Source of the DNA: Aestuariirhabdus litorea | GTDB taxonomy: Bacteria; Pseudomonadota; Gammaproteobacteria; Pseudomonadales; Aestuariirhabdaceae | Reading direction: 5' to 3' | Assembly: GCF_003864255.1 (NCBI RefSeq) | Contig: NZ_QWEZ01000002.1 | Location: 620,001-684,000, forward strand | DNA: 64,000 nucleotides | Shown here: one piece after another, positions 26,195 through 35,085 of the stretch | Layout of the letters: each line of letters begins with the position of its first letter | Position numbering within the stretch: position 1 is the stretch's first letter | Translations under genes and position numbers: made by a program | The notes under the pieces: generated by a model | Told to the model about the DNA's origin: nothing | What the model saw: only the letters and a program-made list of their open reading frames with translations | Database searches by the model: none

Positions 26195-27016
26195 CTATTG
26201 TACGGATAAGCCGTGGGCTTGCCCACGTTGCTCGGCCTCCCGCTGAAGGGGGCGATTGAGCTGCTGCTGGAGTTCGCGGGTGAGCGTACGGGCTGCCACC
26301 GCCAGCGAGGGGCTTTGGTCGATCAGGGGCTGTGGGTCGATGAGGGCGCCCACCTCGATGCGAAAGCGCGGCTGCTGCGCCGGGATCCGGTACCAGGGGG
26401 TGTTGCGGGTAAAGACCGGCGGTTGGCAGTGGATGTGCACCAGGCGGATGGGACGGCCGGTCCGTACAGCGATATTGGCGGCGCCCCGGTTGAGTGTGAC
26501 CGCTTGACCCGGCTCGGTACGGGTGCCCTCGGGGAAAACGATCAGACGCTCACCCGCCGCCAGGCGCTGGCGGCAACGCTCGATCATGGCCGGCCCGGTG
26601 GAGTTGGGGAGGTAATCGGCCGCGCTCACCACCCCCTTGAGGAAGGGGTTGCTCCAGAGCGCCTGCTTGACGATGCAGTCGCAGTCGGGCACTTGGGAAC
26701 CGAGCAGCACAAAGTCCACCAGCGAGGGGTGGTTGGCGATGATCAGGCAGCCTCGATCTGAGCGCAGCCGGTCCGTGCCGGCAAACTCCACCCGAAATAC
26801 CCCCAGCAGGGTTACGATGCGGGTGAAGGTACGGAAGGTCAGGTTGATCAGCCGCTTCACCCGCCGTTTGCGCACGCCTGAATCTCGGCTCAAGAGGTTA
26901 ATCAGGGGAAAACAGAGCAGGGCCAGCAGCAGCGCCCCCAGCCCGAAGAGACTAAAACCCATGGCCGTGGCGATGAGGCGCCAGAGCCAGTCTATCGCCG
27001 GCAGCCACCGCATCAC
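26195..27016 (-). CDS. 1-acyl-glycerol-phosphate-type acyltransferase of the aryl-polyene cluster
   Basis: A 273-residue PlsC-like acyltransferase with one N-terminal membrane segment (GFSLFGLGALLLALLCFP), the H-x4-D motif in CLIIANHPSLVDFVLLG and the substrate motif FPEGTRTEPG. It is the promoter-proximal gene of the leftward APE operon and presumably acylates the lipid anchor. Divergent from the ketoreductase gene over 243 bases. Confidence 0.87.
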   Translation of the reverse strand: MMRWLPAIDWLWRLIATAMGFSLFGLGALLLALLCFPLINLLSRDSGVRKRRVKRLINLTFRTFTRIVTLLGVFRVEFAGTDRLRSDRGCLIIANHPSLVDFVLLGSQVPDCDCIVKQALWSNPFLKGVVSAADYLPNSTGPAMIERCRQRLAAGERLIVFPEGTRTEPGQAVTLNRGAANIAVRTGRPIRLVHIHCQPPVFTRNTPWYRIPAQQPRFRIEVGALIDPQPLIDQSPSLAVAARTLTRELQQQLNRPLQREAEQRGQAHGLSVQ

Positions 27017-27259
27017 CGGTACACGCCCCTGGGGTACAGAGGGGTTGAAAGGGAGGTGTGGTAAGGCACGTTCATGGTCGAACGGTTAACCCGGCGCGGT
27101 AGAAAAGGGGGGGCATTATAGCCCCCCGGCGCAGGCTTGCGAAGAAAATCCCCACGCGCAAGGGGGGCTTTGCTGGTGCCCTTCCGGGGCCGTTGTTAGA
27201 ATCGTCCTTTTTTACTGGGAGGGCCAGGCCCCCCCGGTTGTTAGCAGGAGAGTCAGCCC
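27017..27259. promoter_or_regulatory. Divergent promoter region of the split aryl-polyene cluster
   Basis: This 243-base gap separates the leftward ten-gene operon from the rightward ketoreductase-ketosynthase pair, so it must hold both promoters. It includes GGGGGGCATTATAGCCCCCC at about 27108-27127, a GC palindrome around a TATA core, which could be an operator or a fold-back structure. Individual -35/-10 elements cannot be assigned with confidence. Confidence 0.45.
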
Positions 27260-27985
27260 ATGGGGCGCAGAGTATTGGTAACGGGGGCCAGCAAGGGGAT
27301 CGGCAGGGCGATAGCGCTGCGCCTCGGGGCCGACGGATTTCACATCAGTGTGCACTATCACAGTGATCGCCGTGGTGCCGAGGAGACCCTGGCGGAGATT
27401 GTCCGCGCCGGTGGCAGCGGAGAGGTTCTGTCCTTCGATGTGGCCGACCGCGTTGCCTGCCGAGAGGTGCTCGAGGCGCAGATCGAGGCGCAGGGAGCCT
27501 GGTATGGGGTGGTCTGTAATGCCGGTATCTGTGCCGACACCGCGTTCCCGGCGATGACCGATGCGCAGTGGGACGGGGTCATGCAGACCAACCTTGATGG
27601 ATTCTATAACGTCCTCCACCCCTGCGTGATGCCGATGGTGCGCGCGCGCGCGGGCGGTCGCATCATCACCCTCTCCTCGGTGTCCGGGTTGGTGGGTAAC
27701 CGGGGGCAGGTCAACTACAGCGCAGCCAAGGCCGGTATCATCGGCGCCAGCAAGGCACTGGCGCTGGAGCTGGCCAAGCGCAGGATCACCGTCAACTGCA
27801 TCGCCCCCGGGCTGATCGACACCGCCATGGTATCGGAGGTAGAAACGGCAGAGGCACTCAAGCTGATCCCGGCGCGGCGCCTGGGATCGGCCGAGGAGGT
27901 GGCGGGGCTGGCGGGCTACCTGATGTCGGACCTGGCGGGCTACGTCACCCGACAGGTGATCGCCATCAACGGCGGGATGGTGTGA
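27260..27985 (+). CDS. apeQ: 3-oxoacyl-ACP reductase (FabG-like) of the aryl-polyene cluster
   Basis: A 241-residue short-chain dehydrogenase: NADP-binding VTGASKGIGRAIA, CNAGICADT, the catalytic serine in ITLSSVSGLVG and Y-x3-K in QVNYSAAKAG. Length and motifs equal FabG. In the APE pathway it reduces the 3-oxoacyl-ACP made by the ketosynthase. GGAGAG stands upstream of the ATG; its stop overlaps the ketosynthase start. Confidence 0.9.
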   Translation: MGRRVLVTGASKGIGRAIALRLGADGFHISVHYHSDRRGAEETLAEIVRAGGSGEVLSFDVADRVACREVLEAQIEAQGAWYGVVCNAGICADTAFPAMTDAQWDGVMQTNLDGFYNVLHPCVMPMVRARAGGRIITLSSVSGLVGNRGQVNYSAAKAGIIGASKALALELAKRRITVNCIAPGLIDTAMVSEVETAEALKLIPARRLGSAEEVAGLAGYLMSDLAGYVTRQVIAINGGMV

Positions 27986-29211
27986 TGAAGCGGGTCGTTG
28001 TAACCGGGATGTCCGGGGTGACTGCACTGGGAAGCCAGTGGGGTCAGGTTGAACAGGGGTTGCGAGGACTTACTAACAGGGTACAGGTGCTGCCCGAATG
28101 GGCCCGCTACAGCGGCCTTAATACCCGCCTGGGTGCCCCCATCGAGGGCTTCGAGGTACCGGCCCACTATCCCCGCAAGAAGCTGCGTAGCATGGGGCGG
28201 GTGTCGCGCCTGGCGACGGTGGCCACCGAAGCCGCGCTGGCCGATGCCGGCCTGCTCGACCATCCGGTCCTGACCGGCGGCCGCACCGGCGTGGCCTACG
28301 GCTCCTCCACCGGCAGTACCGAGCCCTTCAAGGCGTTTGGCACCATGCTCAACGAGTACAGCACCCGCGGAGTGACCGCCAACTCCTATATCCAGATGAT
28401 GTCCCACACCGCCGCAGTTAACCTGGCCCTCTTTTTTGGCGCGACGGGGCGGGTGATCACCACCAGCAGCGCCTGTACCTCGGGCAGCCAGGGGATCGGC
28501 TACGCCTGGGAGGCGATTCGCCACGGCTACCAGACGGTGATGATCGCCGGCGGTGCCGAGGAGCTGTGTCCCACCGAAGTGGCGGTATTCGACACCCTCT
28601 ACGCCACCAGTGTGCGCAACGAGGAGCCCGAGGCAACGCCGCGCCCGTTCGACGCCGCGCGTGACGGGCTGGTGATTGGCGAGGGAGCGGGCACCCTGAT
28701 CCTCGAGGAGCTGGAGCACGCGCAGGCGCGGGGGGCGACCATTCACGCCGAGCTGGTCGGTTTTGGCACCAACAACGATGCTCAGCACGTGACCCAGCCC
28801 ACCGATGCCACCATGCGGGTGGCGATGGAGCTGGCGCTGGAATCGGCAGCCCTTGGTGGTGATGCGATCGGCTACGTCTGCGCCCACGGCACCGCCACCG
28901 AGCGGGGTGATATCGCCGAGTCGCAGGCCACCGCGGCGCTGTTTGGCAACCGGGTGCCGGTGAGCTCGCTGAAGAGCTACCTGGGCCATACCCTGGGAGC
29001 CTGTGGGGCGCTGGAATCCTGGATGGGCATCGAGATGATGAAGCGGGGCTGGTTTGCCCCCACCATCAACCTGGAGCGGGTGGACCCCGCCTGCGCGGAG
29101 CTGGACTACGTGCAGGGCGCGGGCCGTGATATCCAGTGCGAGTACTTTATGAACAACAACTTTGCCTTCGGCGGCATCAACACCTCGCTGATCTTCAAGC
29201 GTTGGGGTTAG
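27985..29211 (+). CDS. apeR: Beta-ketoacyl-ACP synthase (FabF-like) of the aryl-polyene cluster
   Basis: A 408-residue type II ketosynthase. The active-site cysteine is in TTSSACTSGSQGIG (about residue 164), with the two histidines in YVCAHGTATERGD and SYLGHTLGACG, so the Cys-His-His triad is complete. In known APE systems this ApeR-type enzyme works beside a separate ketosynthase/chain-length-factor pair, which is not present here. ATG 27985 overlaps the ketoreductase stop (TGATG). Confidence 0.88.
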   Translation: MKRVVVTGMSGVTALGSQWGQVEQGLRGLTNRVQVLPEWARYSGLNTRLGAPIEGFEVPAHYPRKKLRSMGRVSRLATVATEAALADAGLLDHPVLTGGRTGVAYGSSTGSTEPFKAFGTMLNEYSTRGVTANSYIQMMSHTAAVNLALFFGATGRVITTSSACTSGSQGIGYAWEAIRHGYQTVMIAGGAEELCPTEVAVFDTLYATSVRNEEPEATPRPFDAARDGLVIGEGAGTLILEELEHAQARGATIHAELVGFGTNNDAQHVTQPTDATMRVAMELALESAALGGDAIGYVCAHGTATERGDIAESQATAALFGNRVPVSSLKSYLGHTLGACGALESWMGIEMMKRGWFAPTINLERVDPACAELDYVQGAGRDIQCEYFMNNNFAFGGINTSLIFKRWG

Positions 29212-29344
29212 GGGCCACAGGCAGGTCAAACAAGAAACCGGTATCCATGAAACAAGTACCCATGGAATAGGTACAAAAAAGGGGTCCCTATGGCCCAATG
29301 CTGTCACGTAAGAGGAGCAGTATTGCGATCTAGCGGATCTTCAC

Positions 29345-29371
29345 CGTTCGAGGCGTTGCTCGCCTCGAACG
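29345..29371. other. Strong 11-bp hairpin after the ketosynthase gene
   Basis: CGTTCGAGGCG-TTGCT-CGCCTCGAACG forms a perfect 11-bp stem with a 5-base loop about 130 bases past the ketosynthase stop. The T run is weak (TCTTTG). It may be the operon terminator or a remnant of a mobile element end. Confidence 0.5.
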
Positions 29372-29519
29372 TCTTTGCGAAAACAAACCTCCGATCCCCG
29401 ATCTTAGCACCGCTGTCTCGATGAGATTTTACAGCTCCCGCCCCAAGCCATATGAAGGCTGATGTAAATAGGAAACCCTGCCGGCAGGAAAGCTCACAAG
29501 CCGATTAGGAGCCGTGTCA

Positions 29520-29856
29520 GTAACCTACCCTCATATCACCCAGAAATTTTCGAATACGCTCGCTGGAAAGGCCGGCGCTGATCAGCACCTTTTGACCCAA
29601 GATGCTGTTGGCTCAGCCCACGCTATAAGCGTGCACAAGCCAGAGCATCTCGGTGCAGATGATTTTTGACGTCTTGGTGAGACATTGGGTCGAGCCCATC
29701 CAGGATTTGATCGTGCCAGACGGGCGCCTGGCCATCAATTTGCGGGTCAGTAGCATCTCTGGCTTTCGCTAAAAAAACCCTTACACCGCTTCTAGTATTG
29801 CCTCGGTGACCTAAGTCACAAAGGCGATTGCTTGTCAAGAGGGTGATCCAGATCAA
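29520..29856 (-). pseudogene. Possible degraded gene remnant on the minus strand
   Basis: From 29856 leftward there is a protein-like stretch of 77 residues (for example GQAPVWHDQILDGLDPMSHQ). After a stop near 29623 a second protein-like stretch, LGQKVLISAGLSSERIRKFL, continues in another frame. This is what a frameshifted remnant looks like, but I do not recognise the family and coding is not certain. Confidence 0.25.
29843..29856. promoter_or_regulatory. FNR/ANR-like box
   Basis: GTGATCCAGATCAA differs by one base from the FNR consensus TTGAT-N4-ATCAA and lies about 80 bases upstream of the short signal-peptide ORF. This fits anaerobic activation, consistent with the respiratory cassette further right, but the gene it once drove seems lost. 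Confidence 0.5.
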
Positions 29857-29937
29857 TATAAAATGGGTGGTTTTGGCTATAGTGCAGAAAGTTTAAAACG
29901 GATGTTTGAATCACCTTTCCAGGGAGGATAGGGATCA

Positions 29938-30048
29938 TGAAACACACTTCAAAGCTACTTAAGCTCTCTGGCTGGCTAGCTCTGCCGCTATTAAGTCTGG
30001 CCGCTCGCAACAGGCGCCGGCGTGGCAATGCGGAATTGAGGACGTAGG
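29938..30048 (+). pseudogene. Orphan signal-peptide ORF, probable truncated exported protein gene
   Basis: After AGGGAGGAT comes ATG and a clean Sec signal peptide (KLLKLSGWLALPLLSLAA), but the frame ends about 13 residues later in a basic tail. This looks like the 5' stub of an exported protein, possibly a respiratory one given the FNR-like box upstream, fused to unrelated sequence. The remaining ~280 bases before the oxidoreductase gene hold nothing I can assign. Confidence 0.5.
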
Positions 30049-30330
30049 CAGTTGCCGAGAAAGGGCGCTCCGGGCTGCGTGATAGGTGTGAGTTGTTGTG
30101 AAAATGGATTTTATCCTTCCTATACCCACTTGAGACTGTTCTTAAATTCGTACAGCCGGATTAGAAGAATCCAGTCCACCAGCTACTTCTCACACAGCAT
30201 CGAATAGCAACGCCCCAAATCCGGCTATGCAAACTCAACTCATGGCGAGATCTGATCACGCACATATATCAATCGATGATGGTTAATCGCTTCATTACAT
30301 GACACTACGTCTTAAGAATTAGGAGTAGTT

Positions 30331-32730
30331 ATGGAAATAGGAATTTCACGTAGGCGCTTTTTAAAGAATAGCGTCGCACTTTCGGTGGTTGGTGGAGTTA
30401 CCCTATCTGGACCTCAAGTTATTGCACTGAGTAAGAGTGCCAATATCGATAAACCGGCTAAGTATAGTGTCCCAACCCTTTGTGAGATGTGCGTAAACAA
30501 GTGTGCTCTCATTGCCGATGTTCAAGATGGGATCGTTAAAAAGCTAAACCCCAACCCTCTTTTCCCTAAATCAAGAAGTATGCTTTGCGCCCGGGGAGCC
30601 GCAGGTATTCATGCCCTTTATGATCCAGATCGGTTAAAAACCCCATTGATCCGAGTAGGTGAACGCGGTGATGGTAAATATAAAGAAGCGACCTGGGATG
30701 AAGCCTTTGAATATATAAAAACCAAGCTTGTTAAGATTGTTGATGAAGAAAAAGATAATCGCTCCTGCATCGGATATTGTGCGGGCGAAGGTATGGCTGA
30801 ACATACTTTTAAAAGTTTTATGGCGAATAAATTCGGCAGCACGAACTTTCTCAATCACGCAACCCTCTGTTTGCAAACTACAATTGCCGGCTATAGCACT
30901 ACGATAGGCGGATATGGGCAGGCCGATCTTGAGAATGCCAAATATATCATTATGGCAGGTGCTAATCGGGCTGAGGCGATTGTTACTCCTGATACCATGG
31001 ATATATTTAAACGCACCCGTGGTAGAGGTGCGAAGCTCATTACGGTAGATCCAAGGTATACCAACACAGCAATGCATGCCGACCTTCATGTACCCATTAA
31101 GCCAGGCACTGATCTGGCGTTCGTGCTTGCACTGACCTATGTGGTGATATCCAAAGAGCTCTATAACAAGGAATATGTAAAAAATAATTTCAATGACTTT
31201 GATAAATACCAAAAACATATTCTAGAAAGCGAATATAAACCCGAGTGGGCGGAACAAATTACCGGAGTGCCAGCAGGTACTATTCGCACCATAGCTCACG
31301 ACTTTATGGCCGCAGCGCCACAAGCGGTTTATTACCAGGGACGACGCTCTACCTGGACTAAGAATGATTTTCAGCTTCGACGTGCAATGGCGCTATTCAG
31401 TGCTTTAGGTGGCGGAGTAGACGTAAAAGGTGGCATTGTTTTTGGCAGCAAACTGCCATTAGCTGCTCACGAAATTAATACGCCACTGTATTTTAATGCT
31501 GAGCCCAGAATTGAAGGAGATGCTGCAGCCATTATCGGCTCAAGCGGTTCTTGGGTTGAATGGCGAAATATGGTGGAGGCGGATAAAGCGCCTTACCCCA
31601 TAAGAGGCATGTTCGTTTACAAACAAAACCCGATGCTTTCAGTGCCAGACACTGCTAGGACCCGCAAAGTATTTGAGAAGATGGATTTGGTAGTGGTTAT
31701 CGATACGATGCCAAGTGACACCGCATTGATGGCAGATGTAATTTTGCCAGAGTGCTCTTATCTTGAACGTGAAGATCCAATACGAAGTTTTGCTGGTATC
31801 GAGCCAGCCATTGGCCTACGCCAAAAAGTTATTGAGCCAATGTACGACAGCAAACCGGTAATTGAAATTATGCGTGGCCTGAGTGCAAAACTCAGCAAGC
31901 CGCTTTGGGAAATTACTAAAAAACATGATGAAGATGTTCAGGATGAGCTTGAGGGTGAAGACGAGCTAGCCTATTACCAGGAAAACGGTTTTGATCTCAC
32001 CGAGCCATATTTGCATTCCCAAGAAGAGCTGAATAAACATGCTTTTGTTGAGAAGTATGGTGAGGAAGCATGGAAAACGATCCGTAAAACAGGGGTCTAT
32101 TACCCGGGAATGGAAGCGTCATTCAAGAAGATTAATAATAATAGTTATCAATATTATCCTGAAGATAAAAAAGTTTACTCTGTTCTTCCTGTTGAGGAAA
32201 AAACAGATGCTAGCCCTGCTGATATAGCGCCCTGGAAGCGTACCTTCAACACCCCAAGTAAAAAAATCGAGTGTTATCTGGGTAATTTTGCCAAAAAAGG
32301 TATCGACCCTATGCCTACCTGGCGACAGGAACAACATGTTGATGTTCCCGCCGGCAAATTTAAATTTATTACCGGCCGTCATGCACTACAAACTCAAAAC
32401 TCTACCCAAAACAATGTGATGTTGTTAGAGCTGATGCGGGAAAACTTTGCCTGGATAAACGATGCTGAAGCAAGAAAGCTGGGCATTGAGCATGGCGATA
32501 CTATTGAGATCGAAAGTAGTGTTGGCGCTGTTCAAATCAAAGCTTATCCCACTCCTAAAATCGTCCCAGAAACCATTTTTTACGTTCACGGATTTGGTGC
32601 GAAATCTGATGGCCTAACGTTCGCTTATCGCAACGGTGCGAGTGACAACGAAATCATAGAAGCTGGCAGTGAACCTGTTTATGGCTCAGCCATCATGCAC
32701 GAAACTCTAGTGACTGTTAAGAAGGTGTAA
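30331..32730 (+). CDS. Molybdopterin oxidoreductase catalytic subunit (thiosulfate/polysulfide reductase PhsA/PsrA type)
   Basis: A 799-residue bis-MGD enzyme with a twin-arginine signal (SRRRFLKNSVALSVVGG). The N-terminal 4Fe-4S site is in CEMCVNKCALIADVQDG with MLCARGAAG. The Mo ligand is probably the cysteine of NHATLCLQTTIAG, and MYKQNPML-like and TMPSDTALMADVILPECSY blocks belong to the PhsA/PsrA clade. It would be the periplasmic catalytic subunit reducing thiosulfate, polysulfide, tetrathionate or a related acceptor with quinol electrons. The gene is much richer in A+T than its surroundings. AGGAG precedes the ATG. Confidence 0.86.
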   Translation: MEIGISRRRFLKNSVALSVVGGVTLSGPQVIALSKSANIDKPAKYSVPTLCEMCVNKCALIADVQDGIVKKLNPNPLFPKSRSMLCARGAAGIHALYDPDRLKTPLIRVGERGDGKYKEATWDEAFEYIKTKLVKIVDEEKDNRSCIGYCAGEGMAEHTFKSFMANKFGSTNFLNHATLCLQTTIAGYSTTIGGYGQADLENAKYIIMAGANRAEAIVTPDTMDIFKRTRGRGAKLITVDPRYTNTAMHADLHVPIKPGTDLAFVLALTYVVISKELYNKEYVKNNFNDFDKYQKHILESEYKPEWAEQITGVPAGTIRTIAHDFMAAAPQAVYYQGRRSTWTKNDFQLRRAMALFSALGGGVDVKGGIVFGSKLPLAAHEINTPLYFNAEPRIEGDAAAIIGSSGSWVEWRNMVEADKAPYPIRGMFVYKQNPMLSVPDTARTRKVFEKMDLVVVIDTMPSDTALMADVILPECSYLEREDPIRSFAGIEPAIGLRQKVIEPMYDSKPVIEIMRGLSAKLSKPLWEITKKHDEDVQDELEGEDELAYYQENGFDLTEPYLHSQEELNKHAFVEKYGEEAWKTIRKTGVYYPGMEASFKKINNNSYQYYPEDKKVYSVLPVEEKTDASPADIAPWKRTFNTPSKKIECYLGNFAKKGIDPMPTWRQEQHVDVPAGKFKFITGRHALQTQNSTQNNVMLLELMRENFAWINDAEARKLGIEHGDTIEIESSVGAVQIKAYPTPKIVPETIFYVHGFGAKSDGLTFAYRNGASDNEIIEAGSEPVYGSAIMHETLVTVKKV

Positions 32731-32732
32731 TT

Positions 32733-33395
32733 ATGAACTATGCAATGGCGCTGGATTATCAAAACTGCATAAATTGTCGAGCCTGTGAAGTTGCTTGTAA
32801 AGAGGAAAACGGCGTTCAGCTAGGTGCTGACAAACAGCGGATTTGGGTGGGCATAGTCGAAGGTTCCTCTAATGGAAAACCTTTTGTAAATCTGTACCCT
32901 TCACAATGTAATCACTGTATCGACGCTCCCTGCGTCTCGGTTTGTCCAACAAATGCAAGCCATTATATTAAAGGTGGGATTGTAAAGGTTGAGCCGGACA
33001 AATGTATTCTTTGTAAAGCGTGCATGGAATCCTGTCCATACGATGCAAGATTTATCGATGACACCAAAGTTTCTGTAGATAAATGTACCTTTTGCGAACA
33101 TCAAATTGAAGAGACTGGGACGACAGCTTGTCAGGCCACTTGCCCTACCAAGGTGCGCACATTTGGCGACCTCGATGATCCCGGCAGTGATATTGTAAAA
33201 CTGCTTAAAACCAGAAAATTCTTCTTTCAAAAGGAAGAAATTGGCACCCTGCCAAAGCTTTTCTATCTGGTTCCTGAAGATGAAACCTACGCTCAACAAA
33301 GTATTGGCCCCAACACCAAAATACACACTTGGGAAGAGATTCAGCCGCTTTATGAGCGAGCAGCTATAACAAGGAGTCAATCATGGAAACAATAG
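32733..33395 (+). CDS. Four-cluster ferredoxin subunit (PsrB/PhsB type)
   Basis: A 220-residue DmsB-like electron-transfer subunit with four cysteine groups for 4Fe-4S clusters: CINCRACEVACKEENG, CNHCIDAPCVSVCP, CILCKACMESCPYDAR and CTFCEHQIEE...CQATCP. It has no signal of its own, as expected for co-export with the TAT catalytic subunit. Starts three bases after the catalytic gene and overlaps the membrane-anchor gene by 13 bases. Confidence 0.92.
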   Translation: MNYAMALDYQNCINCRACEVACKEENGVQLGADKQRIWVGIVEGSSNGKPFVNLYPSQCNHCIDAPCVSVCPTNASHYIKGGIVKVEPDKCILCKACMESCPYDARFIDDTKVSVDKCTFCEHQIEETGTTACQATCPTKVRTFGDLDDPGSDIVKLLKTRKFFFQKEEIGTLPKLFYLVPEDETYAQQSIGPNTKIHTWEEIQPLYERAAITRSQSWKQ

Positions 33396-34648
33396 CTTTT
33401 GCTGGTTTAGACATTAATAAAGTGTCTATCAAGAAAATGTTTTTTAATAAAGCGATGTTATTGGCTTACTTCCTGTTGTTTGTTGCGGTGATAGGACTGT
33501 ACCAGGTTTTTGATCTTCGATACTTCGGTGCAACGTTGAATTCGCATAGCGCAGGGATGGATCCAACCAGTCCAGAGCTAAAAGAGGCAATGCGCCAGGC
33601 TATTTTTGGTTCCGTCGGAGAAATAAACAGGAATCTACCATGGACTGCTTTAATTTCCAACTACATGTTCATGCTTTACACAGGCAGTGGAATTATATTT
33701 CTTGTTGCCCTGGCAGAGCTGATGAAAGTTAAGGCTGTTGAGAAGGTTGCTGTTGGTTATATGGTCGTCGGTGTCTCTATGGTCTTCGCAGGACTATTTA
33801 CCATTACAACTGACTTGCATGTATTGAATGGTCAGTGGTTGTTCCTTACACCAAATACAGAGTCAGCCATATGGATGATGATGCCACTTTATCTGGTGTA
33901 TATCCCCTTTGTTTTATTTGAAATATACCTGTTGCTGACAAATAAAAGGGCGTTAGCAAGAAGGCTAGCCCTTGTTATTGTTCTCATGAGCATAGGTATT
34001 GATTTTATAGAATATTATATTCAGGCAAGCCTCTTTGCCATGAACACAGCAAGGCATTTATGGACTGAATTTCCAGCCCTGACTTTCTATTTCATTGTTT
34101 CCTCATTTGTTGCTGCTCTTGGCGTTATGGGTGTTTATACCTTCCTGGTGCACAGGAGCAAATCTGAGTATCAGCCACTGATGGATCTTGTGCGTCATGC
34201 CCTGTTTGTAGCCATCATTTTATTAGGCGTTTTTGAATTTATTGCTTATATGAGCGTTGATGAGGATTGGACTAACTTGATTCTGTTTGGTCCATTCAGT
34301 TCTCTTTATTTTGTCGGCTATGTTCTTTTCACGTTCGTACTTTCATTGCTTTTTATCGTGAAGCCGGGGAAGCCTATGCTCACTGTCGTTGCGTCCATAT
34401 TTGTCATTCTTGGCGGCTATATCGGGAGAATTATCTTTGTTTACGGTGGTAACGCCGTTCCAATGTCCAATCGATTTGGTACAGGCTTTGAAAAAAAGGA
34501 TATGTATGGCGTAACAGAATCATTCATCTATTCATCTCCTCATCTTGGAGAGGTGCTTATTGTTTTAGGTTCTGTCGGTGTTGCACTGATAACTTACAAA
34601 TTATTTGATGGGCTTTTTTCAGTCGGTATATCAAGAGATCATTCTTAA
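33383..34648 (+). CDS. NrfD-family membrane anchor (PsrC type)
   Basis: A 421-residue integral membrane protein with about nine to ten hydrophobic helices (AMLLAYFLLFVAVIGLYQ, YMVVGVSMVFAGLFTITT and others) belonging to the NrfD/PsrC family, which passes electrons from the quinone pool to the ferredoxin subunit. It contains an unusually long N-terminal periplasmic insert after the first helix. AAGGAG within the preceding gene supports the start. Confidence 0.86.
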   Translation: METIAFAGLDINKVSIKKMFFNKAMLLAYFLLFVAVIGLYQVFDLRYFGATLNSHSAGMDPTSPELKEAMRQAIFGSVGEINRNLPWTALISNYMFMLYTGSGIIFLVALAELMKVKAVEKVAVGYMVVGVSMVFAGLFTITTDLHVLNGQWLFLTPNTESAIWMMMPLYLVYIPFVLFEIYLLLTNKRALARRLALVIVLMSIGIDFIEYYIQASLFAMNTARHLWTEFPALTFYFIVSSFVAALGVMGVYTFLVHRSKSEYQPLMDLVRHALFVAIILLGVFEFIAYMSVDEDWTNLILFGPFSSLYFVGYVLFTFVLSLLFIVKPGKPMLTVVASIFVILGGYIGRIIFVYGGNAVPMSNRFGTGFEKKDMYGVTESFIYSSPHLGEVLIVLGSVGVALITYKLFDGLFSVGISRDHS

Positions 34649-34703
34649 AATATAAAACCTGAAAATACAGGTATCACTTAACAAAACTGCGGGAAATAGC
34701 ATC

Positions 34704-35030
34704 ATGAAAAAACTCATAATTTTATCCATGTCGTTAATATTATCAACACCAACAATGGCTGATGCCGACAAAGGACAAAAATACTACTTGAAGTACTTAC
34801 GACCTTACTTTGACTATAACGGCCAAGTTTTTGCTACACAAAAAACTCAAAATGAATGGAAAGAAGACTTCAAAGAAGACGCGAAGATATTTATCAAGGA
34901 GTTTAGTAAAAAGCACCCCAATGCCGAGGAGTTTTTAAATGGTGCTAAATTCCAAAAAATGGCGCCACACATTGGTGACTTTGCTATCAAGTACGCATCA
35001 GATAGCGGTCAATTACCCAATTGTAACTAA
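34704..35030 (+). CDS. Small periplasmic protein of the respiratory cassette, haem-motif-free
   Basis: A 108-residue exported protein (signal ILSMSLILSTPTMA|DA). The mature part (GQKYYLKYLRPYFDYNG, FSKKHPNAEEFLNGAKF) resembles small cytochrome-like proteins encoded beside sulfur/arsenate-type reductases of Campylobacterota, but no CxxCH haem site exists; only one cysteine, near the C terminus. It may be a folding or electron-path accessory. Low GC, 55 bases after the anchor gene. Confidence 0.62.
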   Translation: MKKLIILSMSLILSTPTMADADKGQKYYLKYLRPYFDYNGQVFATQKTQNEWKEDFKEDAKIFIKEFSKKHPNAEEFLNGAKFQKMAPHIGDFAIKYASDSGQLPNCN

Positions 35031-35085
35031 TGGATTTAAAAGACACCGTTTTTACTCTCTGTCTGTCAGATCAAGGAATACGATC

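Noticed and set aside
27940-29307. 455-residue minus-strand frame opposite the ketosynthase
   Set aside because: The ketosynthase triad on the plus strand is complete; the antisense frame has no family features.
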